Shown here one piece after another: positions 17,435-24,225 of a stretch of DNA of 64,000 nucleotides. Source of the DNA: Pseudomonadota bacterium. GTDB lineage: Bacteria; Chloroflexota; UBA6077; JAJPHF01. The stretch lies in the NCBI GenBank assembly GCA_021325365.1, contig JAJPHF010000123.1, positions 1 to 64,000 of the forward strand. The letters are read 5' to 3'. The position numbers were made by a program, and so were the translations under genes. Position 1 is the stretch's first letter. Each line of letters opens with the position of its first letter. The notes below the pieces were generated by a model, which saw only the letters and a list, made by a program, of their open reading frames with translations, did not search any database and was not told where the DNA came from.

Positions 17435-19293
17435 TGGCGCGCTCCGTTCAGCGGCACCGCCGTCGGCCGGGCGACCGGCGCCTGGGCCGGGGCTCCCGCC
17501 GTCTGGCCCCCGACGGCTGGCCCCGGGCCGCCGCTCGGGCTCCGGGGCGCGGGCGTCGGCGTGGGCACCGGCTCCTCGGGGGGGATTCGCAGGTGGGTGA
17601 ACAGCTCCTCCGCCATCGCCTTGAACACCGGGGTGGCCGCGGCGCCACCGTAGAGCGCCTCCGGCGCGTCGATACGGACCAGCATGATCCAGCGCGGGTT
17701 GTTCGCCGGCCCGAAGCCGATCTGCGACGCGTAGGTGCGGTTCAACTGGTAGCCGCCCGCCGTGGGGGTGTCGGCCGTGCCCGTCTTCGACGCGATCGTG
17801 TAGCCCGGAATCCGGTACTGCATCGCCGCCGGCTGCTTCCAGACCGAGATCATCATGTCGGTCATCTGCGCGGCGGTGCGGGACGAGACGACGCGGCGCA
17901 CCGCCTCGGGCTCGACCGGCGTGACCTCGTCGCCGCGCCGCAGCTCCTTCACGAGCATCGGCTTCATCATCACGCCGTCGTTGGCAAGCGCGGAGATGGC
18001 GGTGATCATCTGCAAAGGCGTCACCGACATGCCCTGGCCGAACGAGTTGGTGGCCAGGTCCACGTTCGTCCAGCCCGGATCAGCGGGCGTGCGGTAGCTG
18101 CCCGCGGCCTCGCCCGGCAGGCCCACGCCGGTCGGCTGGCCGAAGCCGAACAGGTCGAAATACTTGTAGAAGCGGTCGGGCCCGAGCGTGCGGCTGACGA
18201 ACGCGGCGCCAACGTTGGCCGAGTTGATGAGCACCTCGCGCATCGTCTCCAGGCCGTGGCCCGCGTGGTCCCAGTTGCTGATCCGCACGCCGTCCACCAG
18301 CACCGAGCCGTTGTCCTGGACGGTGGTATCGGGCGTGACCAGGCCCTCTTCGAGCCCGCCGCTCATCGTCACGAGCTTGACGACCGAGCCCGGCTCGTAC
18401 ACGTCGGTGACGATGGTTGGCTTCTGGAGCGCCGCCTGATCCGGGCGCGGCGGCTCCGTCACGTTGTAGGTCGGGTAGCTCGCCGCCGCCAGGATGGCGC
18501 CGGTGGTCGGGTCCATGATGATCAGCTTGCCGCCCACCGCCTTGTTCTCGCGGACGCCGCGCTCCAGCTCGCGCTCGGCGACACGCTGCAAGTAGCGGTC
18601 GATCGTGAGCACGAGGTCGGCGCCGTCGCGGGGCGGCACGAACTCGCGGCGGGCGACGGCGATCTCCTGGCCGGTGGTGTCGCGGGCGCTAATGAGGCGC
18701 CCCGCGTCGCCGTGCAGCTCGTCGTCGAAGCTCAGCTCCAGTCCCGCCAGGCCGTGGGCGTCGACCCCGATGAAGCCAAGGATCTGCGCGGCGAGGCTGC
18801 CCTCCGGGTAGTCGCGGTAGGGCGTGGGCTGGAGGTAGATGCCGGGCAGGTGCAGTGCCGAGATGCTCGCGCTCAGGCTGGCGGGCAGGCGCCCCCGGAT
18901 CAGCGAGGCGATGCGGTTTTGCGGGTCGATCTTCGCCCGCACCTCCGGGACGGGCATCTCGAGCAGCGGCGCGAGCGCGGCGGCCGTGCCGTCGGGGTCC
19001 TTCACGCCCGGACCGTAGGCATACAGGTTGTCATACATGACGCTGATGGCGAGGGGGCGGCGGCCGGTATCCAGGATGGCGCCGCGCTTAGGGTGGATGA
19101 TCTGGTCCTCGACCTGCTCGTCGTCGGCCAGGCTCTGGAAGCGATCGTGCTCCAGCACCTGGTAGGTGTACAGGCGAGCAAACACGACGCTCGCGCACGC
19201 CATGATGGCGATGCCGAGCACCCACAGGCGCCAGGTCGAGGCGATTGCCTCGCCGCTGATGACTCTCACAGGTCCCTGCTCAACGACGCGCAC
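17431..19293 (-). CDS. ftsI: Division transpeptidase FtsI / class B penicillin-binding protein
   Basis: Cross-links septal peptidoglycan. A single membrane anchor (about residues 22-44) is followed by the PBP dimerisation domain (PKRGAILDTGRRPLA at about 68-82) and the transpeptidase domain. Catalytic motifs are SxxK in EPGSVVKLV, SxN in NSANVGAAF, and KTG in ASKTGTADT. A low-complexity Pro/Ala/Thr tail follows from about residue 570 (EEPVPTPTPAPRSP). No PASTA domain is present. The length of 620 residues is in range. Its place after an ftsL-like gene and before murD supports the division role over an elongation PBP2. The last 4 bp overlap murD. Confidence 0.94.
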   Translation of the reverse strand: MRVVEQGPVRVISGEAIASTWRLWVLGIAIMACASVVFARLYTYQVLEHDRFQSLADDEQVEDQIIHPKRGAILDTGRRPLAISVMYDNLYAYGPGVKDPDGTAAALAPLLEMPVPEVRAKIDPQNRIASLIRGRLPASLSASISALHLPGIYLQPTPYRDYPEGSLAAQILGFIGVDAHGLAGLELSFDDELHGDAGRLISARDTTGQEIAVARREFVPPRDGADLVLTIDRYLQRVAERELERGVRENKAVGGKLIIMDPTTGAILAAASYPTYNVTEPPRPDQAALQKPTIVTDVYEPGSVVKLVTMSGGLEEGLVTPDTTVQDNGSVLVDGVRISNWDHAGHGLETMREVLINSANVGAAFVSRTLGPDRFYKYFDLFGFGQPTGVGLPGEAAGSYRTPADPGWTNVDLATNSFGQGMSVTPLQMITAISALANDGVMMKPMLVKELRRGDEVTPVEPEAVRRVVSSRTAAQMTDMMISVWKQPAAMQYRIPGYTIASKTGTADTPTAGGYQLNRTYASQIGFGPANNPRWIMLVRIDAPEALYGGAAATPVFKAMAEELFTHLRIPPEEPVPTPTPAPRSPSGGPGPAVGGQTAGAPAQAPVARPTAVPLNGARQ

Positions 19294-19348
19294 ACGGGTG
19301 TCCGCGGCAAGCGTTCGTCACGAATCTCGTGGGCCAGATCGCGAAACG

Positions 19349-19873
19349 TTACGGGCGCGCGTCAATAGGCGGCACGAGCTGCGCCAGCAGGCCGCGCCAC
19401 AGCGCCAGCACGTCGCCGAACGCCGAGTGCGCCGGTTCGGTGCTCGGCGCGGCCGTCACCGTCGCGCTCGCCCCCTGGTCCGGCGCGGCGGCCGTGCCCG
19501 GGGGCACCTCGAGATAGGTGACGTGCGACGCCTTCTGCATCCCCAGGCGTTGTACCGCTTCCACCTCGATCCAGGCCAGGGACTGGACCTTCGCCAGCTC
19601 CAGGTCGAGCTGCTCGTTGCGCTGGCGCCACTCGTCGCGCTCGCTGTGCAGGCGCTGCAAGTCGTAGCCCGACGTGGTGAAGCTGCCGAGCTGCATCGAG
19701 TACAGCAGCAGCGCCAGCCCGAAGCCGAGGATGCCGAGGGGCACCCAGGCGCGGCGCCGCTCGCGCAGCGGGCGCCCGACGCGGGCCGAGGCTTCCGCCT
19801 CCGGCTCCGGCTCCTCGTCCTCGACGTCCCAGTCGTCGACGGCGAGCGCGTGGCGCTGCGACCAGTGTCTCAT
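19349..19873 (-). CDS. FtsL/DivIC-like septum protein
   Basis: A 174-residue bitopic protein in the ftsL position between rsmH and ftsI. The N-terminal cytoplasmic part is acidic then basic, then comes one membrane segment (about 44-61, VPLGILGFGLALLLYSMQL). An extracytoplasmic coiled-coil stretch follows (about 68-105, DLQRLHSERDEWRQRNEQLD and on), then VQRLGMQKASHVTYLEVP, resembling the FtsL/DivIC end. The last 50 residues are Ala/Pro/Thr-rich. Sequence similarity in this family is weak, so the call depends on topology and position. It overlaps rsmH by 4 bp (ATGA). Confidence 0.8.
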   Translation of the reverse strand: MRHWSQRHALAVDDWDVEDEEPEPEAEASARVGRPLRERRRAWVPLGILGFGLALLLYSMQLGSFTTSGYDLQRLHSERDEWRQRNEQLDLELAKVQSLAWIEVEAVQRLGMQKASHVTYLEVPPGTAAAPDQGASATVTAAPSTEPAHSAFGDVLALWRGLLAQLVPPIDARP

Positions 19874-20871
19874 GTGTCGCCTTCAGATTCCGTCGCTAGG
19901 CGCTCGGCGGCGCGCAGCTTGGCGCTGCGCGCGCGCGGGTTGCGAGCGATCTCCACCTCGGATGGCACGATGGGCTTGCGCGTAGACAGCCGGAGGCGCG
20001 GCGCCCGGGCGCAGACGCAGACGGGCAGGCCCGGGGGGCAGCGGCACTCGCCGCCGCTCTCGGTCCGCAAGAACTGCTTGACGATCCGGTCCTCCAGCGA
20101 GTGAAAGGTAATGACGACCAAGCGGCCGCCCGGCGCGAGCAGCTCCACGGCCGCCGCCAGCCCCAGGCGGAGGCTCTCTAGCTCATCGTTTACCGCGATG
20201 CGGAGCGCCTGAAACGTGCGCGTCGCCGGGTGCGTGCGGCCGCGCGGCGGCCCGAGCACGCGCTCCACCACGGCCAGCAGGTCGCCCGTCGTCCGCAGCG
20301 GTCCGCGTTCGCGCGCCCCGACGAGGGCGCGGGCCAGCCGCCCGGCCGCCGGCTCCTCACCGTAGCGCGACAGGACGTCGCGCAGCGCGGCCTCGCTGCT
20401 ATTCGCCAGCAACGCGGCCGCCGGCTCGCCCGTCGTGGGATCGAAGCGCATGTCCAACGGCTCGTCGCGGCGGAACGAGAAGCCGCGGCCCGAGGCTTCC
20501 AGCGTGTCCGACGAGAGCCCCAAGTCGAACAGGATGCCGTCGACGGCGGCGAACCGTGCCGCCGCGGCACAGCGGCCCACGTCTCGGAAGTTCGCGTGGC
20601 ACAGCCGCACACGGCTGCCGAACGGCGCCAGCCGCTCCTCGACACGAGCGAGCGCCGCCGGGTCGGCATCCAGCCCGAGCAGCTGCCCGGTTGGACTGGA
20701 GCGGAGCAGCACGCCCTCCGCGTGCCCGCCCCCGCCGACCGTGCAATCAATATACCGTTCTCCCGGTCGCGGCGCGAGAATTGCGAGCGTCTCGGCGTAC
20801 AGCACCGGCGAGTGCTGAGTGGCGAGTGCTGCGTGCTGAGATGGGCCCAGCACTGGCAACGCAGCACTCAC
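19870..20871 (-). CDS. rsmH: 16S rRNA (cytosine1402-N4)-methyltransferase RsmH
   Basis: SAM-dependent enzyme that methylates N4 of C1402 in the ribosomal P site. Motifs visible are the SAM loop YIDCTVGGGGHAEGVL, LLGLDADPAAL, the family-specific DGILFDLGLSSDTLE with RGFSFRRDEPLDMRFD, the TFQALRIAVNDELE helix, and VITFHSLEDRIVKQFL. I choose GTG 20871, which overlaps the mraZ TAG stop by one base. The N-terminus then includes HAALATQHSPVLY, partly encoded by the GAGTGCT-type repeat at 20808-20870. About 333 residues. Confidence 0.94.
   Translation of the reverse strand: MSAALPVLGPSQHAALATQHSPVLYAETLAILAPRPGERYIDCTVGGGGHAEGVLLRSSPTGQLLGLDADPAALARVEERLAPFGSRVRLCHANFRDVGRCAAAARFAAVDGILFDLGLSSDTLEASGRGFSFRRDEPLDMRFDPTTGEPAAALLANSSEAALRDVLSRYGEEPAAGRLARALVGARERGPLRTTGDLLAVVERVLGPPRGRTHPATRTFQALRIAVNDELESLRLGLAAAVELLAPGGRLVVITFHSLEDRIVKQFLRTESGGECRCPPGLPVCVCARAPRLRLSTRKPIVPSEVEIARNPRARSAKLRAAERLATESEGDT
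20808..20870. repeat. GAGTGCT-type repeats at the rsmH start
   Basis: Words gagtgctgag, tggcgagtgctgcgtgctgag and, inverted, cccagcactg then cgcagcactcac. They form an imperfect inverted pair around ATGGGCCCA. They lie inside the first codons of rsmH, upstream of its conserved HSPVLYAETL. Confidence 0.6.
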
Positions 20872-21302
20872 TAGAGTCCCAGCTCCGAGAGGTGCTCGGC
20901 CAGCTCGGCGCTGTGCTCCTCGGCGGCCGTGCGCTCCTCGGCCCATTGGCTGCGATCCCAGATCTCAATGCGATTCAGGACGCCGGCCACGACGACGGCG
21001 TCTTGCAACCCGGCGTAGCCGCGCAAGAACGCCGGCACCAGCACTCGGCCCAAGCGGTCGAGCTGCGTGTCGACGGCGCCGGCGAACAGCAGGCGCTGGA
21101 GCCGGCGGGCCTCGGCGTGCATCAGCGACAGCCGGCCGAGCTTGTCGGCGACGATCTGCCACTCGGCCATGGGCCAGGCGAACAAGCAGCGGTCGAGTCC
21201 TCGGGTGAGGACGAGCCCCTGGCCGAGCTCCGGGCGAAACTTTGCCGGAATGGCCAGACGCCCTTTATCGTCCAGGCTGTGCTCGAACTCGCCGAGGAAC
21301 AC
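20871..21302 (-). CDS. mraZ: Transcriptional regulator MraZ
   Basis: First gene of the dcw cluster. MraZ forms a ring of AbrB/SpoVT-type folds and represses its own operon by binding repeated GTGG/TGGG boxes. The two swapped-hairpin halves are visible as SLDDKGRLAIPAKFR (about 9-23) and TQLDRLGRVLVPAFLR (about 79-94). The start is GTG 21302 and the length of 143 residues is normal. Its own presumed operator (21313-21357) and promoter (21358-21387) lie immediately upstream, so autoregulation is likely. Confidence 0.95.
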   Translation of the reverse strand: MFLGEFEHSLDDKGRLAIPAKFRPELGQGLVLTRGLDRCLFAWPMAEWQIVADKLGRLSLMHAEARRLQRLLFAGAVDTQLDRLGRVLVPAFLRGYAGLQDAVVVAGVLNRIEIWDRSQWAEERTAAEEHSAELAEHLSELGL

Positions 21303-21312
21303 CGTCGGTTAT

Positions 21313-21357
21313 CCACCGCCCTTCCACTTATCCCCACAGTTATCCACAACGTGCCAC
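21313..21357 (-). promoter_or_regulatory. Predicted MraZ operator: five GTGG boxes
   Basis: On the minus strand GTGG occurs five times. On the plus strand it is CCAC at 21313, 21324, 21334, 21344 and 21354, so spacing is 11, 10, 10 and 10 bp, one helical turn. MraZ rings are known to bind such phased repeats at the head of dcw clusters. The boxes start just downstream of the predicted -10 and extend to 10 bp before the mraZ start, a good place for repression. Confidence 0.8.
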
Positions 21358-21387
21358 ATTCTAGGCACCCCCTTCCGCGAGCGGCAA
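21358..21387 (-). promoter_or_regulatory. Predicted dcw/mraZ promoter
   Basis: Minus strand -35 TTGCCG (21387-21382), 18-bp spacer, -10 TAGAAT (21363-21358). Transcription would start near 21351, inside the first GTGG box, giving a leader of about 50 nt before mraZ. Confidence 0.6.
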
Positions 21388-21702
21388 GGTTGGACCCCGC
21401 GTAAGATTTGATTCGCGCACTCGCGCCATTACGCGCCGGGCGCACCATAAGCGGTGAACAGATGCTCGCGGGTCCGTCTTCCTGGCGCCCGCTACAGCGG
21501 CTTGCAGCTTCGGTGAACAGTCGCTGGCGACGGGGTGGCGGCCACGAGAGCCGCCCTACGACACATCGGCTGCTCGCCTGGCGCGCAAACGGCGCTCAGG
21601 CCGTGCGAGGGTAGCCCGGGGGCGCGGCCGGCGGGCGGCGCGCGGCCCCGGGCGGAAGCGGCAGCGCCCGGTGGGAGAAAGTGGGAGGCGGGTGGGCGGC
21701 GA
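21388..21702. other. Spacer upstream of the dcw promoter
   Basis: No supported gene. It separates the mraZ promoter from the stop of the exonuclease gene at 21703, transcribed towards it from the right. I see no clear hairpin terminator. Confidence 0.5.
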
Positions 21703-22314
21703 TCAGGTAGTGGCGGGCGCGGTCGCGTCCGGGGACGCCCCGCCTTCGGGCTCGGCGCTGAGGATACCCTCGGGGCGCACGACGGGCCAGCGCATGACCG
21801 CTTGAAAGACCGCGGCGGCCTCGCGCGCGTCGGCCAGCGCGACGTGGGAGCCAGCGCCGGGGACGCCGAGCAGGCGACGGGCGGCGCTGTGATCGTAGTC
21901 CCAGGGCAGCCCCAGCCGGCCGACGACGACGCTGTTCAGCTCGACGTGCCGGTAGTGGAAGGGCGACGCCAGATCGCAGGTGCGGTAGGCGGTCTCCAGG
22001 TGCTCCAGGTCCGCGCCGCAGGTCCAGCCCACGTAGAGCGCCGTGTCCTCGCCCCGCAACGCCTCGACCCAGCGCACGAACGCCGGGATCGCCTCGGCGA
22101 GGGGCGTGCCGCCCGCCAGCAGGTGCTGCTGGTGCGCGCGCACCCAGTCGCTCGCCCGCTCGGGGTGCTCGGCGGCCACGCGCATCGCCCATTCCTCGCG
22201 CACGGCGTATTCGGCGTCGAGCGCGACGGCCCCAATCTCCAGAATCTCATGGTAGCCCGGCACGAAGCCGCTGAACTCCAGGTCGACGACAAAGAACTGC
22301 ACCTTACTCCTCAT
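21703..22314 (-). CDS. DEDDh 3'-5' exonuclease (DnaQ/RNase T-like)
   Basis: A 203-residue stand-alone exonuclease domain. Exo I is FFVVDLEFSG with the D-x-E pair (D11, E13). Exo II is near YVGWTCGADLEHLE. Exo III is the DEDDh form, HVALADAREAAAVFQ, with His then Asp. An N-terminal motif EILEIGAVALD also fits the family. A disordered tail of about 25 residues follows. It could act on DNA or RNA ends; the substrate is not predictable. The start lies 11 bp inside the end of the Hpt-receiver gene, so it is translated with the chemosensory operon, which is unusual. Confidence 0.85.
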   Translation of the reverse strand: MRSKVQFFVVDLEFSGFVPGYHEILEIGAVALDAEYAVREEWAMRVAAEHPERASDWVRAHQQHLLAGGTPLAEAIPAFVRWVEALRGEDTALYVGWTCGADLEHLETAYRTCDLASPFHYRHVELNSVVVGRLGLPWDYDHSAARRLLGVPGAGSHVALADAREAAAVFQAVMRWPVVRPEGILSAEPEGGASPDATAPATT

Positions 22315-23140
22315 GCCGCGGCAACAGCTCGCGGGCCGCCTCCAGCAGCCGCCGCTCCCCGGAGGCGCCCTTGCGAATGTACGCCTGGACGCCGACCGCG
22401 GCGGCGCGCTCGCGGTTGACGGGGTTCTCGTCGCTGCTCATCACGATGATCGGCAGCGCCGCGCCGCGGCCCTGCTGCCGCAACGCGGCCGCCAGGTCCA
22501 GGCCCCGCAGCCCGCGCGTCTCGATTCCCGTAACCAGCAGGTGATACGGCTCCCGCAGCGCCCGTGCCAGCGCCTCGGCGCCGTCGGCGAGCGCCTCGAC
22601 CGTGTAGCCGGCCTCGGTGAGCAACATGGACTCTAGCATACGCACGGTGGGCGAGTCCTCCACGAGCAACGCGCGCGGCGCGGGGGATAGGGGTGCGGGG
22701 GAAGGGGGCCGCGCGGCGCCCGCGGCGGTCGGCGTTGGCCCACTGTTCCCCCCGGCCCCGCCCCGAGCCCTCGCGCGCAGGGCGGTTACGAGCGGCGTGA
22801 TACGGGGGTCGTCGGAGGGCGCGTCGGGGGTGGCGCGGGCGACGAGATCGCGCAGCACATCGGTGGCCTGGAACAACAGGTCGGCGCTGGCGGGGTCCAG
22901 GGCGGCGCCGCGATCGCGCAGGCGCCCCAGCTCGTCCTCCATCGCGTGGGCCAGGCCCTGCACGTCGGCGAGGCCGAGCATCGCCGCGCCGCCCTTGATC
23001 GTGTGCGCCGACAGGAACATCGCGCGGATGGGCGCTGGGTCCGCGGGGTCGCGCTCCAGCTGCAGGAGCTGGTCGTCGAGGGCGCGGAGATGCTCTTCGG
23101 CCTCGGCGCGAAACTCGTCGAGGTACGCCCAGGCGTCCAT
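22304..23140 (-). CDS. Hpt domain fused to a degenerate receiver
   Basis: A 278-residue two-domain signalling protein. The N-terminal Hpt domain (about 1-110) has the phospho-acceptor His46 in SAHTIKGGAAMLG. A Pro/Ala linker leads to a receiver-like domain (about 155-278) with ALLVEDSPTVRML, IIVMSSDE and the conserved Lys in AYIRKG. At the position of the phospho-acceptor Asp the sequence is LLVTGIETRG, giving Gly205 (codon at 22528-22526). The receiver therefore probably cannot be phosphorylated in the normal way. It follows cheB by 2 bp and overlaps the exonuclease gene. It may serve as a phosphate sink or as a docking output for CheA, by inference. Confidence 0.85.
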   Translation of the reverse strand: MDAWAYLDEFRAEAEEHLRALDDQLLQLERDPADPAPIRAMFLSAHTIKGGAAMLGLADVQGLAHAMEDELGRLRDRGAALDPASADLLFQATDVLRDLVARATPDAPSDDPRITPLVTALRARARGGAGGNSGPTPTAAGAARPPSPAPLSPAPRALLVEDSPTVRMLESMLLTEAGYTVEALADGAEALARALREPYHLLVTGIETRGLRGLDLAAALRQQGRGAALPIIVMSSDENPVNRERAAAVGVQAYIRKGASGERRLLEAARELLPRHEE

Positions 23141-23142
23141 CG

Positions 23143-24225
23143 CTACCCCCGGGCCCGCCCCGCGGCCAGCTGCGCGAGCAGCGCCGGGATGGCGGACGGC
23201 GGCAGGACGTGATCGACAACGCCCATGCCGATGGCGACCGCCGGCATGCCGAAGACGACGGACGAGGCCTCGTCCTGCGCGATCGTCACGCCGCCGGCCC
23301 GCTTGAGGTCGCGCAGCCCCGCGGCGCCGTCGTCGCCCATGCCGCTGAGCAGCACGCCGATCGCCCGGCCGCCGTGTTCCTGGGCCACGGAGCGGAAGAG
23401 CACCGTGGCCGACGGGCGGTGGCCGGACACCGGCGCCTCGTCCGAGAGCGCCAGCGCGCGCCCGCGCACGACGAGGTGCCGCCCCGTCGGCGCTACGTGG
23501 ACCGCCGGACGGTCGAGCGCGGCGCCCGGCGTGGCGAGCTGGATCGGCAGGGCGCACAGCGGGCGCAGCCAGTCCACCAGGCCCGCGGCGAAGCCCTCGG
23601 CGATGTGCTGCACGACGACGATCGGCAGCGGGAAGGTCGCCGGCAGCCGCGTCAGGATCTCGTGCAGCGCCTGGGGGCCGCCGGTCGACGCGCCGATGGC
23701 GACGAGGGCCGGCGGGCGCCCGTGGGCCGGGGCGGGCGCGGCCGGGAGGGCGGCCGGCGGATGCGTCAGGCGCTCCGGCGCCCAGCGACGAATGACCTTC
23801 ACCGCCGCCATGCTCTTGACGGTGCGCACCAGGTCGTCCGCGGCGGGGCCGCCGGCCGCGGCGAGCGCCGGCTTCGGCACGAAGGCCAGCACCCCGGCGT
23901 CCAGCGCGGCGAACGCCAGGTCGCGGTCCCGGCCGGACGCGCTGGCCGTGACCATGACGATCGGCGTCGGCGTCTCGTGCATGATACGGCGCGTGGCCTC
24001 CAGCCCGTCCATGACGGGCATACGGAGGTCCATGGTGATGACGTCGGGCCTCAGGCGAGCGGCGGCGCGGACCGCTTCCTCGCCGTTGGCGGCCCAGCCC
24101 ACCACCTCCAGCTCGGGGTCGCTGGCCAGGAGGGCGACGAGGATCGCGCGCTGGGTCGGGGAGTCGTCGACCACGAGCACGCGCGTCCGGCGCGGCGAGG
24201 CGGGGCGGGGCGGGTCGAGCCTCAC
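23143..24225 (-). CDS. cheB: Chemotaxis methylesterase CheB
   Basis: Removes methyl groups from receptor Glu residues and deamidates Gln, under control of its receiver. The receiver domain (about 13-130, VLVVDDSPTQRA, acceptor Asp66 in VITMDLRMPVMDG, Lys in FVPKP) is joined by a Pro/Ala linker to the esterase domain. The catalytic triad is visible as Ser in AIGASTGGPQAL, His in VVVQHI and Asp in GMGDDGAAG. GTG 24225 is chosen: it overlaps the cheA stop as GTGA and begins a few residues before the receiver. 360 residues, a normal length. Confidence 0.95.
   Translation of the reverse strand: MRLDPPRPASPRRTRVLVVDDSPTQRAILVALLASDPELEVVGWAANGEEAVRAAARLRPDVITMDLRMPVMDGLEATRRIMHETPTPIVMVTASASGRDRDLAFAALDAGVLAFVPKPALAAAGGPAADDLVRTVKSMAAVKVIRRWAPERLTHPPAALPAAPAPAHGRPPALVAIGASTGGPQALHEILTRLPATFPLPIVVVQHIAEGFAAGLVDWLRPLCALPIQLATPGAALDRPAVHVAPTGRHLVVRGRALALSDEAPVSGHRPSATVLFRSVAQEHGGRAIGVLLSGMGDDGAAGLRDLKRAGGVTIAQDEASSVVFGMPAVAIGMGVVDHVLPPSAIPALLAQLAAGRARG

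Noticed and set aside
20871..20946. Upstream start for rsmH within mraZ
   Set aside because: The GTG at 20871 overlapping the mraZ stop is closer to the conserved start; the extra residues are an out-of-frame reading of mraZ.
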